A stretch of 56,470 bases of DNA from SG8-32-3 sp964514055 (GCA_964514055.1 CAZEPB010000009.1:1-56470), one strand, 5' to 3'. Shown: positions 34,041 through 41,851, counted from the first letter of the stretch. Notes: a model not told the origin generated them from the letters alone. Translations and numbers: made by a program.

Positions 34041-36467
34041 TTATGGCGTCCATTCCCAGTCTTGGGTGGGTTTTTTGAGGGGACATCCCTTCGCTATAGC
34101 AGCTTGCTCCGCGAGACGTTCAAGAATTATTTTCTGTTCTACACTTGCAACATGCTTCTTCGTGGCTATAATGGCGTCGTTGTTTACGGATATGCTGTCG
34201 ATTCCAGCACGGACAAGGAACTCGGCGAAATCGGGCAGGTTTGATGGTCCTTCACCGCATATTGAGACGGTGCAGCCGTTCTCATGTGCCACCTTGATAA
34301 GGTGAGCGATTATTCTTTTCACCGCAGGGTCTCTTTCGTCGAAGTAGCCCATTTGACCTAAGCGTTCGGAGTCTCTGTCAATCATAAGAATGCCTTGAGT
34401 CATATCGTTTGAGCCGATGGAAAAACCGTCAACCATCTTGGAAAACTCGTCTGCCATTATAGCTATGGAGGGAGTTTCCGCCATGAACCACACCTTAAAG
34501 TCACGAGATCGCTCCAAACCTTCTTCCTTCATGATTTCGAGAACCTTCTCGGCTTCCCAAACGGTGCGCACCATCGGAAGCATGACCCAGACGTTTTTGA
34601 GACCCCATTCCGTGCGGCATTTCTTGATGGCTTGGCATTCAAGCCTGAAAGCTTTCTCGTACCACTTGCTAATGTAGCGACTGCAACCTCGCCAACCAAG
34701 CATCGGGTTCTCTTCGGCAATTTCGTATTTGTCGCCGCCTTTCAGGTCTCGATACTCGTTGGTTTTGAAATCACTCAACCGCACCACAACAGGACGAGGT
34801 TGAATAGCTCTTGCCACCGTTGCTACGCCTTCTGCCAGTTTATCCACAAACTTTTGACCGTTTCCAGTTTCAACAAAATGCAGCGGATGTTCACCTATCG
34901 CGCTAGCCAGAATGAACTCGGTGCGCATTAATCCGATGCCTTCGAAAGGCAAGTTCTTGTAGTCTTCGATTTTTTCTGGAACACCAAGGTTCATGTAAAT
35001 CTTTGTGGCGGTTACAGGGGAGTTGGCAGTGACCACAACTGCACCTGCGGTTTCGGACTTTGCCTCTGTGGCCTCGGGCAAAAGACCTTCGTAGATTATT
35101 CCGTTTCTCGCGTCCACGGTGTACTCTTTACCCGTTTTCATGACTTCTGTAGCAGTCTCGGTTCCCACAACACAGGGTATGGCGAGTTCGCGGCTTACGA
35201 TGGCAGCGTGTGATGTGATTCCGCCCTTGTCGGTTACTATTGCGCTGGCTATTTTCATGAACGGGACAAAATCTGGGTTAGTCATATCTGTTACGAGAAT
35301 ATCGCCTTTCTGCATCTTTTCGGCTGCTTCGTCGGGAGAGAGAACAACTTGTGCTACGCCTGCACCGTAGGCTCTCTTACCTGCTGCGAGGCCCTTTACA
35401 ACAACCTTTAGTTTCTCTTCAGGCTTTTTTTCTTCTACCTGTGAAGTTTTTTCCATGGGTTTAGCGCTCCAAACTGTTTCTGGACGAGATTGAACTATGA
35501 ATACGTTCTTTGGAAAAGATAAGTCTTTGTCGATTGCCCATTCGATGTCTTGGGCGTTTCCGTAGTGTTGCTCGATTCGCGTTGCTAGTTCTGCAAGTTT
35601 CAAGATTTCCTCTTCGTTTACGCAGGGTTTTTTTTGCTTATCTTCGGGAACATCCAAGTGAACCGTTTCGCCAGTTTTTGGGTCGCGGATATATTGAACC
35701 GTTTTCCTTGCAATTCGCCTTTCCTTTATTTTTAAAGTTTTTTTGTCAACAACAAAGTCATCAGGGTTGACTGCGCCTGACACCACGGTTTCGCCTAAGC
35801 CATAGTTGCCTTCAATCACAATTTCGTCCGTGTCACCAGTTACAGGGTTTAATGTGAACATGACTCCAGCGGCTCTGGAGTTTACCATCTTTTGAACCCC
35901 AACGCTTATGAAAACTTTGTCATGAGCAAAGCCTTGTTCGTTTCGATAAAAAATTGCGCGTGGAGTAAAAAGGCTGGACCAGCACTTCACAACTTTTTCA
36001 ATAAGGTCGTCTGCACCTTTGACGTTCAAGTAAGTTTCTTGCTGACCTGCGAAAGAAGCGCCTGGCAGGTCCTCTGCTGTGGCGCTTGACCTCACGGCAA
36101 CAAAAATGTCCTTCAAATTGAGCTTGTTATTCAGTTCTTTGTAGGCTGATTTCACCGCTTTTTCTATTTCCTTAGGCACTGCAGACTTCTCGATAAGCTT
36201 GCGTATTTTCTTTGAAGCTGCATCATATTGTTTTGGATCATTTTTGTCGGTGACTGTCTCGGTGATTATCTCGTAGATTTTTTCCGCTATATGTGTGTCC
36301 TTTATGAATTTTTCGTAGCTATAGGCGGTTACTGCAAATCCTGGAGGAACAGGTAATTTAGAACTTATCATTTCGCCGAGATTGGCGTTCTTGCCGCCTA
36401 CCAAAGGAACATCTGTTTTTCTCAGATCGCCAAACCATAAAACTAGTTCTTTTTTTGGCGCTTTCAA
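34041..36467 (-). CDS. ppsA: Phosphoenolpyruvate synthase (pyruvate, water dikinase)
   Basis: 808 residues. In order: ATP-binding domain (LVGGKNANLGEM near 22, the SSATAEDLPGASFAGQQETYL loop near 127), swivelling phosphohistidine domain with the catalytic His in GGITSHAAIVSREL (about 413), and the PEP/pyruvate barrel with CGEGPSN near the C terminus. A charged Lys/Glu linker (about 340-352) is present. It makes PEP from pyruvate, AMP and Pi being formed, the entry to gluconeogenesis from acetyl-CoA-derived pyruvate, or may run as a glycolytic enzyme in some archaea. It overlaps rpl10e by four bases on the same strand. Confidence 0.96.
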   Translation of the reverse strand: MKAPKKELVLWFGDLRKTDVPLVGGKNANLGEMISSKLPVPPGFAVTAYSYEKFIKDTHIAEKIYEIITETVTDKNDPKQYDAASKKIRKLIEKSAVPKEIEKAVKSAYKELNNKLNLKDIFVAVRSSATAEDLPGASFAGQQETYLNVKGADDLIEKVVKCWSSLFTPRAIFYRNEQGFAHDKVFISVGVQKMVNSRAAGVMFTLNPVTGDTDEIVIEGNYGLGETVVSGAVNPDDFVVDKKTLKIKERRIARKTVQYIRDPKTGETVHLDVPEDKQKKPCVNEEEILKLAELATRIEQHYGNAQDIEWAIDKDLSFPKNVFIVQSRPETVWSAKPMEKTSQVEEKKPEEKLKVVVKGLAAGKRAYGAGVAQVVLSPDEAAEKMQKGDILVTDMTNPDFVPFMKIASAIVTDKGGITSHAAIVSRELAIPCVVGTETATEVMKTGKEYTVDARNGIIYEGLLPEATEAKSETAGAVVVTANSPVTATKIYMNLGVPEKIEDYKNLPFEGIGLMRTEFILASAIGEHPLHFVETGNGQKFVDKLAEGVATVARAIQPRPVVVRLSDFKTNEYRDLKGGDKYEIAEENPMLGWRGCSRYISKWYEKAFRLECQAIKKCRTEWGLKNVWVMLPMVRTVWEAEKVLEIMKEEGLERSRDFKVWFMAETPSIAIMADEFSKMVDGFSIGSNDMTQGILMIDRDSERLGQMGYFDERDPAVKRIIAHLIKVAHENGCTVSICGEGPSNLPDFAEFLVRAGIDSISVNNDAIIATKKHVASVEQKIILERLAEQAAIAKGCPLKKPTQDWEWTP

Positions 36468-36997
36468 GTCTTCTCCATCTCCGCTTCATCAGCTAAATCT
36501 GGAGATTGCATTTTTTCAACTGTTATTTTGCAGGGGATGGGGAGTTTTGCGCTTCCTCGTTTCAGGGATTCTTTAGCTGTCTCTACGGCGTTGGCTTTCA
36601 CTTTAACCGTTATAATTGTCTGGTCGGCTTTCACACGGGCTGCTGTGCCAATGGCTTTTCCAAAAGACCTGCGCATGCCCTGTTGAAGTCTGTCCGCATG
36701 AGCTCCAAAAATCATCTTGTTCTCTCTTAGAATAATATGTGGGTATGGATGAATCTGTAGAAGGTAATCGCTGTCAAGCTTATCCAATAGGACGCGGTTT
36801 GTCGCTATACGTGCCGCTTCCAAGGCGCTATGGCGAATCTGAGCCTTTTTTAACGCTACGAGCTTCGCTTCGACCTCAAAGTTTCCCGTTGTATTCCCCA
36901 TGGTGAATTTCACTATTTTTGGGGGTGGAAAACCCTTTGCAAACTTTTTTCTCGTGTAAGCTTGCCCTTTTACAGGTCGGTAATTTCTTGCATGCAT
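36464..36997 (-). CDS. rpl10e: Ribosomal protein L10e (uL16 family)
   Basis: 177 residues from ATG 36997, or 184 from ATG 37018. Diagnostic segments: YRPVKGQAYTRKKFAKGFPPPKIVKFTMG (quoted only in part, about 7-25), ALEAARIATNRVL, the HPYPHIILRENKM loop near the peptidyl-transferase centre, GADRMQ-like ADRLQQGMRRSFGK, and a C-terminal basic strand. The 36997 ATG has AAGGGAT just upstream, and the TATA box TTTAAATA (37032-37039) would start the transcript near 37010. The longer form would then be leaderless at best. First gene of the unit with ppsA (4-bp overlap). Confidence 0.94.
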   Translation of the reverse strand: MHARNYRPVKGQAYTRKKFAKGFPPPKIVKFTMGNTTGNFEVEAKLVALKKAQIRHSALEAARIATNRVLLDKLDSDYLLQIHPYPHIILRENKMIFGAHADRLQQGMRRSFGKAIGTAARVKADQTIITVKVKANAVETAKESLKRGSAKLPIPCKITVEKMQSPDLADEAEMEKT

Positions 36998-37031
36998 GCG
37001 GTATCCCTTTTTTAGCATACTGCCTAAGCGC

Positions 37032-37039
37032 TATTTAAA
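37032..37039 (-). promoter_or_regulatory. TATA box of the rpl10e-ppsA unit
   Basis: TTTAAATA on the minus strand, with its centre 38 bp from ATG 36997 and 17 bp from ATG 37018; the spacing favours the downstream start. Confidence 0.5.
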
Positions 37040-37131
37040 CGATTTGTAACAAAATTCGTTTGACCCTGAACGTTTCTCAAAGTTTTCGGTTAAGCGAGCT
37101 GCGTTCTTTTGAGCCAAGTGCGCTCATCAGC

Positions 37132-37140
37132 TTATATATT
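37132..37140 (+). promoter_or_regulatory. TATA box of the RNA methyltransferase gene
   Basis: TTATATATT, centred 25 bp upstream of the in-frame GTG at 37161 and 10 bp upstream of ATG 37146; the geometry supports a leaderless GTG start. Confidence 0.5.
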
Positions 37141-37145
37141 TAGTA

Positions 37146-38468
37146 ATGGGTTTAACACATGTGAGAGCGCTAAATCAGTTGTTTATCCCAGGGAAGAATT
37201 GGAGATTATCGCTAGCGGAGCTTGTCTTGTTTCTGGAAGCAAAAAAAGCCAAGTTTGAAGTGTATTCATTTTCGAAAGATTTCTTTATGGTCAGAATCGA
37301 GGAGGATAGGGGTTTCTGGTCTATTGCTTATTTGGGTGGGTTCATAAAAATCGGTGACGTAGCTGCAACTCTTTCAACAGAGAGCGTAAAAGAAGCGTTC
37401 CTTCAGAAAAACAGAGAGGCAAAAGCGCAAATTAGCAGGAACATTACGTCCAGCGGACTAATTGACGGCGTGCTTGAAATGTCATCTGGAAAAACTGTTT
37501 TTGGAGTGAGCGTTTACTGCGCAGAAAGGTCTTTGCGGTCAGTTTCTAAAAGCATTCAACGATTTGTTGGAAGCGCTGTGAAGCGTGAGTTGGCTGGGTA
37601 TGGCAGAAAGTCAAAGTTTATGGGGTTCGCCAAAGGCAGAAAACTCCCTCAGCTGAACCATATTGAAGTTCTGAAGAAAAACTTGGTTGAAAACAAGGCG
37701 GAGATACTGTTCTGCATTGGCAAAGAGCAGACGTTTGTTGCCACCACCATAGCTGTGCATAACCCGTTTGAGTTCCAGAAGCGAGATGTGGGCAAACCTG
37801 TCCAGCGCAAGATTTTTGCCATTCCGCCAAGGCTTGCAAGGATCATGATAAACCTAGCTGCTTGCACAGAGGAAAAAGTGTTGCTGGACCCGTTTTGTGG
37901 CGTTGGAACGATTCTTCAAGAGGCACTGTTGTCTAAGGCGAAGGCGATTGGCGTGGATATTAACAGGTGGTGTGTTGAGGCTTCAAGGCGGAACATGGAG
38001 TGGCTCAAGACTGAGTATTCGCTGGAAAACGCGGAGTACAGGGTTCTTCAGGGAGATGTACGTAGGTTATCCCAGAAGATTGGGTGGGAACAGGTTGACT
38101 GTATCGCAACAGAGCCTGATTTGGGTCCTGCATTGCGTCAAGTTCCTACTACGTCATACGCTGTGAGAATCGTTGGAAAGTTGGAGCCTTTGTATTATGG
38201 TTTGTTAGAGGAAGCCTACAAGGTGCTGAAGAGGGATGGACGGTTGGTGTTGGTGTCGCCGTTCATCAAGACGCGTTCAGGGAAGCCTGTTACTATGGGC
38301 ATTGAGGAAAAAGCGGTGGAGATAGGCTTTGAAAGAGTGTATCCTTTCAAGAGAGAGTTTTTCGCTGAAGATGGCGTTGCGCCTGAAAAGCTGATGGGGA
38401 TGGCTTCGTTTGTTGACGCTGAAAAGAGGCATAAAATCGGTAGAGAAATCCACGTTTTCCAAAAGTGA
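37146..38468 (+). CDS. TRM11/THUMP-type RNA methyltransferase (UPF0020 family)
   Basis: 440 residues. An N-terminal region (about 1-170) resembles the substrate-binding part of TRM11-like enzymes, and a Rossmann methyltransferase domain follows: motif I LLDPFCGVGTILQEA (about 240), motif II AIGVDINRWCV, and motif IV TEPDLGP (about 325) in place of the DPPYG of Trm14/Trm-G10. The family methylates exocyclic amines of tRNA or rRNA guanines; the altered motif IV leaves the target open. The TATA box TTATATATT (37132-37140) is only 5 bp from ATG 37146, so the real start may be the leaderless GTG at 37161 (VRALNQ). Monocistronic. Confidence 0.82.
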   Translation: MGLTHVRALNQLFIPGKNWRLSLAELVLFLEAKKAKFEVYSFSKDFFMVRIEEDRGFWSIAYLGGFIKIGDVAATLSTESVKEAFLQKNREAKAQISRNITSSGLIDGVLEMSSGKTVFGVSVYCAERSLRSVSKSIQRFVGSAVKRELAGYGRKSKFMGFAKGRKLPQLNHIEVLKKNLVENKAEILFCIGKEQTFVATTIAVHNPFEFQKRDVGKPVQRKIFAIPPRLARIMINLAACTEEKVLLDPFCGVGTILQEALLSKAKAIGVDINRWCVEASRRNMEWLKTEYSLENAEYRVLQGDVRRLSQKIGWEQVDCIATEPDLGPALRQVPTTSYAVRIVGKLEPLYYGLLEEAYKVLKRDGRLVLVSPFIKTRSGKPVTMGIEEKAVEIGFERVYPFKREFFAEDGVAPEKLMGMASFVDAEKRHKIGREIHVFQK

Positions 38469-38544
38469 ACGCTTACTCAGCAGCTGTTTAGGTTTATTAA
38501 TTTGTTTTGTAAACTATGTTTAGGCTGTGCGAGGACGGGGATAA

Positions 38545-39033
38545 TTGTTGACTGACGAGTCAAGACCTGATTGGGACAGGTACTTCTTGGATCTCTGTGA
38601 AGCTGTGGCTAGGCGAGCTACGTGTGATCGTGGAAAGTGCGGTTGTGTTATAGTTAAAGACAAGAGGATTATGACCACTGGGTATGTTGGAGCGCCGGCG
38701 GGTTTGCCTCATTGTGATGAGGTGGGTCATGACATGCGTAAGGTTATTGATTATAACGGTAATATAAGTCAGCATTGTGTGCGAACGCTGCATGCGGAGC
38801 AAAACGCGATTATCCAAGCAGCTAGGTTCGGCATTCCTCTCGAAGGGGCAACGCTTTTCTGCAAGATGACGCCGTGCAGAACCTGCGCGATGATGATAAT
38901 AAACGCTGGCATTAAGCGTGTGGTTTGTGAAAAACGTTATCACGCTGATGCAGACACTATAGAGCTGTTTAAGCAGGCTGGCGTAGAGCTAACCGTGATG
39001 AATGAAGAAGTTGAAAAATACGACCAGCAATGA
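38545..39033 (+). CDS. dCMP deaminase-family cytidylate deaminase
   Basis: 162 residues. The zinc site is complete: TLHAEQNAI (His ligand and catalytic Glu) and TPCRTCAMMI (two Cys ligands). The long insertion with GAPAGLPHCDEVGHDM and the HC segment is the second zinc/allosteric region of dCMP deaminases, which convert dCMP to dUMP for dTTP synthesis. The start is TTG at 38545 or 38548 (an in-frame TAA precedes it); GAGG lies 12-15 nt upstream. Monocistronic; motif copy E lies 45 nt past the stop. Confidence 0.92.
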   Translation: MLTDESRPDWDRYFLDLCEAVARRATCDRGKCGCVIVKDKRIMTTGYVGAPAGLPHCDEVGHDMRKVIDYNGNISQHCVRTLHAEQNAIIQAARFGIPLEGATLFCKMTPCRTCAMMIINAGIKRVVCEKRYHADADTIELFKQAGVELTVMNEEVEKYDQQ

Positions 39034-39077
39034 AATGCATCTGGGTTAGAAATTACGGGACTGATGTGTGAAATTTT

Positions 39078-39107
39078 TCTATAGCCCCCCTTTTATATAG
39101 ATTGAAA
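39078..39107 (+). repeat. Intergenic motif copy E
   Basis: Plus-strand reading: TTCTATAG, CCCCCC, TTTTATATAGATTGAA. It shares the CTATAG, C-run, TATATAGATTGAA core with copy A but lacks the GCTCG block; the preceding bases are GAAATTTT instead. Confidence 0.6.
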
Positions 39108-39203
39108 TGTGGAGTGAACCTTGTGGAGATATATAAGATTAAGTTTTGTGACAGAGCTTTGCTTAACGTTACGGGAGGCAAAACACTGGGTAAAAATTTG
39201 ATG

Positions 39204-39317
39204 TTAGTTCATTGGTGGCTTGGAGCTGTACCATTTTATAATTTCCGCTATTGCCCTGCTCGAGTAGCCTATCTCCTTCAAAACCTTCCTCAACTCGCCC
39301 ACTGTCTCAATATCCAC
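39204..39317 (-). CDS. Small helical protein, 37 residues (candidate gene)
   Basis: GTG at 39317 to TAA at 39204. The product starts VDIETVGELRKVLKEIG and continues YSSRAIAEIIKWYSSK: an amphipathic helix, a tight turn at GYSSRA, and a second helix, which looks like a minimal helix-turn-helix. AGGTGGT lies 5 nt upstream of the GTG as SD; GATAAATAC upstream serves as TATA, and a perfect 16-bp palindrome sits just beyond it. All parts of an archaeal gene are in order, but the length and lack of a recognised family keep confidence moderate. Between motif copy E and the phosphotransferase gene, opposite in strand to both neighbours. Confidence 0.5.
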   Translation of the reverse strand: MDIETVGELRKVLKEIGYSSRAIAEIIKWYSSKPPMN

Positions 39318-39364
39318 GTGGCACCACCTGACTACACTAAGCTTTAATGTGTATTTATCTTTTC

Positions 39365-39380
39365 ATTCCGAAATCGGAAT
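39365..39380. promoter_or_regulatory. Palindrome upstream of the 37-residue gene
   Basis: ATTCCGA-AA-TCGGAAT, 7-bp perfect arms. It overlaps the expected BRE position of the minus-strand small gene (TATA-like GATAAATAC at about 39346-39354) and lies about 135 bp upstream of the phosphotransferase gene. Likely an operator for one or both. Confidence 0.45.
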
Positions 39381-39515
39381 ATGTCATAAACTTTACCTAA
39401 ACAGTCCTCAGAACAAGAATCTGAACACGCGCTAGTGCAGATACCCCTATATTGCTCGCTGAAGCTTTGTTCACAACAGAACGACATATAACACTTGAAG
39501 GAAGCAGATTCGCTA

Positions 39516-40523
39516 ATGATAGATCAGAAGCAGATTGTGGAAGCTTTAATGAAGCCTGAAGCTTATGGCGAAGACCCCGGCAGCATCGAACTGGTTCAGA
39601 CCCACATATCCTTCGTGTTTTTGACGAGGAACTTTGTTTACAAGATGAAGAAGGCGGTAAATCTCGGATTCTTGGACTTCACGACCCTTGAAAAGAGACG
39701 TTTCTTCTGCGAGAAGGAATTGGAGCTTAACAGGCGGCTGTGCGAAGACATGTACTTGGAGGTTGTTCCCATCAACAAATCAGATGCCATCAAGATAAAA
39801 GGCGAAGGGGAAACGATTGAGTACGCGGTGAAGATGAAACGGATGCCTCAAGAAAAGATGATGAGCAAGCTTCTCGAAAAAAACAAGGTGGATGACAGGC
39901 TTGTTGACAGAATAGCAAAGATCATCGCGGAGTTCCATTCAAAAGCCGAAACCAGCAGGAGGATAAGCGAGTTCGGCTCCTTGGCAGTAATAGAAACCAA
40001 TTGGAAAGAAAATTACGACCAGACCGAGGAGTTCATCGGCAAGACAACATCCAATGAAGATTTTGAATTAATTCGCGACAGAATCAACAATTTCATGAGG
40101 CGAAACATGGTGGTTTTTGAGAAGAGAATGGCGGAAGGCAGAGTCAGAGATTGCCACGGCGACATCCATTCGGGCAACATCTTCGTAACAAACGGAATCT
40201 ACATTTTCGACGCGATAGAATTCAACGAAAGATTCAGATACTCTGACGTTGCCGCTGACGTCGCATTCTTAGCCATGGATTTAGACCACAAAAAACGAGC
40301 CGCCCTATCCAACTTCCTCGTTAAAAAGTATGTGGAATATTCTGGAGACCAAGAGTTAACGAAACTTCTTCCCTTCTACAAGTGCTACCGAGCCTACGTG
40401 CGAGGAAAAGTCACCAGTTTCAAACTAAACGACCCAAACATAAGCGGTGAGGACAAGCGTGCAGCAACTGAAGAAGCAAAAGCATACTTCAAACTAGCAG
40501 CCACCTACACGAAAGTTCTTTAA
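39516..40523 (+). CDS. Aminoglycoside-phosphotransferase-fold kinase (COG2187-like)
   Basis: 335 residues from ATG 39516 (a TTG at 39495 overlaps the SD AAGGAAG). The kinase-like fold shows a glycine-poor N lobe with FVYKMKKAVN (the Lys that positions ATP), the catalytic DCHGDIHSGNIF (about 218, Asp and the Asn metal ligand) and IFDAIEFNERFR (the metal-binding Asp). This matches the N-terminal half of bacterial two-domain proteins in which an APH-like domain is fused to a P-loop kinase (COG0645). A separate COG0645-like gene lies at 42731-43348. Substrate unknown; resistance function is unlikely in this setting. Confidence 0.8.
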   Translation: MIDQKQIVEALMKPEAYGEDPGSIELVQTHISFVFLTRNFVYKMKKAVNLGFLDFTTLEKRRFFCEKELELNRRLCEDMYLEVVPINKSDAIKIKGEGETIEYAVKMKRMPQEKMMSKLLEKNKVDDRLVDRIAKIIAEFHSKAETSRRISEFGSLAVIETNWKENYDQTEEFIGKTTSNEDFELIRDRINNFMRRNMVVFEKRMAEGRVRDCHGDIHSGNIFVTNGIYIFDAIEFNERFRYSDVAADVAFLAMDLDHKKRAALSNFLVKKYVEYSGDQELTKLLPFYKCYRAYVRGKVTSFKLNDPNISGEDKRAATEEAKAYFKLAATYTKVL

Positions 40524-40547
40524 GCAGCTCAAAAAATGCGCGCGTAT

Positions 40548-40565
40548 ATTATATGTATTATATGT
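40548..40565. repeat. Short AT-rich direct repeat between convergent genes
   Basis: ATTATATGT twice in tandem, in the 100-nt gap between two convergent stop codons. It could form TATA-like boxes in either direction; no further structure is seen. Confidence 0.35.
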
Positions 40566-40623
40566 TGACATAAGTAAAAAACTTGCTCTCCAGAATTGTT
40601 CTTAGCCGTCCATGTGGACTGGC

Positions 40624-40875
40624 TCAGTTGCCACCAAAGCTTATTCCTTGTTTAAGCATGGCTGTGATGTTGTTCTTGAGGTCTTCAAAGCACGCGCTTA
40701 GCCGTTTTGCATCTTCCTTGGACATGCCTTGCTGTATGAGTTGCTTTTCAAAGGCTTTCCTGGCTTTGCGTACTCTTCGGCCTAGAGTAAGGTACATCCA
40801 GAGCAGGCTAAGGGTCATTAGCACCAAGTGTGGAAAGGACTTCATTACTGTGGTAAATATTGAAACTACACTCAT
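40624..40875 (-). CDS. Small single-pass membrane protein
   Basis: 83 residues, no recognised family. One hydrophobic segment (about 14-31, PHLVLMTLSLLWMYLTL) is followed by a basic stretch (GRRVRKARKAF) that would face the cytoplasm and an amphipathic helix (about 45-75) with an acidic face. The C terminus ends GISFGGN. It follows the 119-residue gene by 34 nt on the same strand; the pair probably form an operon, one membrane anchor and one soluble helical protein. Confidence 0.6.
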   Translation of the reverse strand: MSVVSIFTTVMKSFPHLVLMTLSLLWMYLTLGRRVRKARKAFEKQLIQQGMSKEDAKRLSACFEDLKNNITAMLKQGISFGGN

Positions 40876-40909
40876 TGATACTCAACCACCATTTTTGGGA
40901 AAGAGGAGG

Positions 40910-41269
40910 TTATTCCTCTTCCTCACGCATTTTACTGTGGATGCGCTTTTCGATGTGTTTGCCTATGTCGTCTTCTCCGTGTGGGCCCCATCCGCCTTTT
41001 CCAGCACTTCTAAGCATGTCGCCGAGACTTGTGAAAGTCCGCATGTACTCTTCAGTCATTTTAACGGCTACTGGCTCAGGTAATCCGCCGTCTTTCAGTT
41101 CCTTGTAGTACGCTGCCGCAGCTTTGCCCATGTTTCTGCCAGCCTCTTCAGAGAACACCGAGGACAGAATGCTTTTGATCATCGCTGGAATTTCAGAGGA
41201 AACAACGCCAAGTATCTCCTTAACGTTTTCCGCTTCCATCTTTCCAAATTTTCCTTCTTCATGTGACAT
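40910..41269 (-). CDS. Small soluble helical protein, unknown function
   Basis: 119 residues, almost wholly helical, no recognised family and no cysteines. An N-terminal amphipathic region (EILGVVSSEIPAMIKSILSSVF) is followed by EAGRNMGKAAAAYYKELKDGGLPEPVAVKMTEEYM; the GGLPEPVAVKMTEEYM stretch resembles C-terminal segments of archaeal small proteins seen beside membrane partners. The C-terminal 30 residues are highly charged (EKRIHSKMREEEE). First gene of a pair with the single-pass membrane protein 34 nt downstream. Confidence 0.6.
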   Translation of the reverse strand: MSHEEGKFGKMEAENVKEILGVVSSEIPAMIKSILSSVFSEEAGRNMGKAAAAYYKELKDGGLPEPVAVKMTEEYMRTFTSLGDMLRSAGKGGWGPHGEDDIGKHIEKRIHSKMREEEE

Positions 41270-41335
41270 ATTTTCACCTCAAACACATTATAGACTGGTC
41301 ACTCTAGTTAGGTGTTCTGTGCAAAAGTGACCACG

Positions 41336-41791
41336 TTACTGGTCAGCTTGTTTAACCAACTCATAAGTTGAAGCTTTACCGTCCTTCCTCAGCAGAATAC
41401 CCTGCTGCTGCAGCTTTTTCACTCTTTCACGCACTATGCGCCTGCTTGCTTTACCTCTCATCGAAGTTACCTGCCGCGTGATTGCTGAAATATTAAGAGG
41501 CCCCTTAACAGCTAAAGCTTGGATTATACATCGCGAAATTTCATCTTGCGCGATGGACTTCTGACGCAAGTAGGTCTCTGCGTTCTTCAACCGTTCAGCA
41601 AGCTTCAAAGGTTCACCATACACACCTATGCCAAAGCGGGCTAATCCCAGCGCGACAGCCACCCCCTTATATTCTGGGTTCTCAAGAATCAGCTTTTCAA
41701 GAAGATCAAGCCTTTGAATTATCTCATCCAGTTTCTTACTCAGGTTTTCTACGTCGGAAGTGGGCTTTTCTTTTCGGCTCAAATCAGGCAA
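41336..41791 (-). CDS. Winged-helix DNA-binding protein with N-terminal coiled coil
   Basis: 151 residues. A heptad-like helix (about 12-40, VENLSKKLDEIIQRLDLLEKL) suggests dimerisation. The C-terminal half (about 85-148) is a winged helix: IIQALAVKGPLNISAITRQV, a recognition helix with SRRIVRERVKKLQQQGIL, and a wing LRKDGKASTYEL. It resembles archaeal MarR/ArsR-like regulators without a recognised sensor. The TTG start at 41791 has no SD, but a TATA box TTTAAA lies about 27 bp upstream (41815-41823), consistent with leaderless translation. Target unknown. Confidence 0.72.
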   Translation of the reverse strand: MPDLSRKEKPTSDVENLSKKLDEIIQRLDLLEKLILENPEYKGVAVALGLARFGIGVYGEPLKLAERLKNAETYLRQKSIAQDEISRCIIQALAVKGPLNISAITRQVTSMRGKASRRIVRERVKKLQQQGILLRKDGKASTYELVKQADQ

Positions 41792-41851
41792 TACTTTCTC
41801 GTAAATAGAGTAGTGCTTTCTGTTTAAATGGTTGACTGCCCCTAGTCTGCT

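Larger units (their letters stand above)
39034..39494. other. 461-nt region between dCMP deaminase and the phosphotransferase gene
   Basis: Holds motif copy E (39078-39107), a small minus-strand gene candidate (39204-39317), a perfect palindrome (39365-39380), and a TATA-like CATATAAC (about 39484-39491) for the downstream gene. A plus-strand frame at 39102-39347 is not credible as protein and is the antisense shadow of the small gene. Confidence 0.6.

Noticed and set aside
39102..39347. 81-codon plus-strand frame between dCMP deaminase and the kinase
   Set aside because: Starts within motif copy E, has Cys/Trp-rich irregular composition, and is antisense to the better-supported 37-codon gene.
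40541..40567. AT-rich repeat as a replication origin element
   Set aside because: Only two 9-bp units, no origin recognition box and no Orc1/Cdc6 gene nearby; simple AT-rich spacer between convergent genes is more likely.
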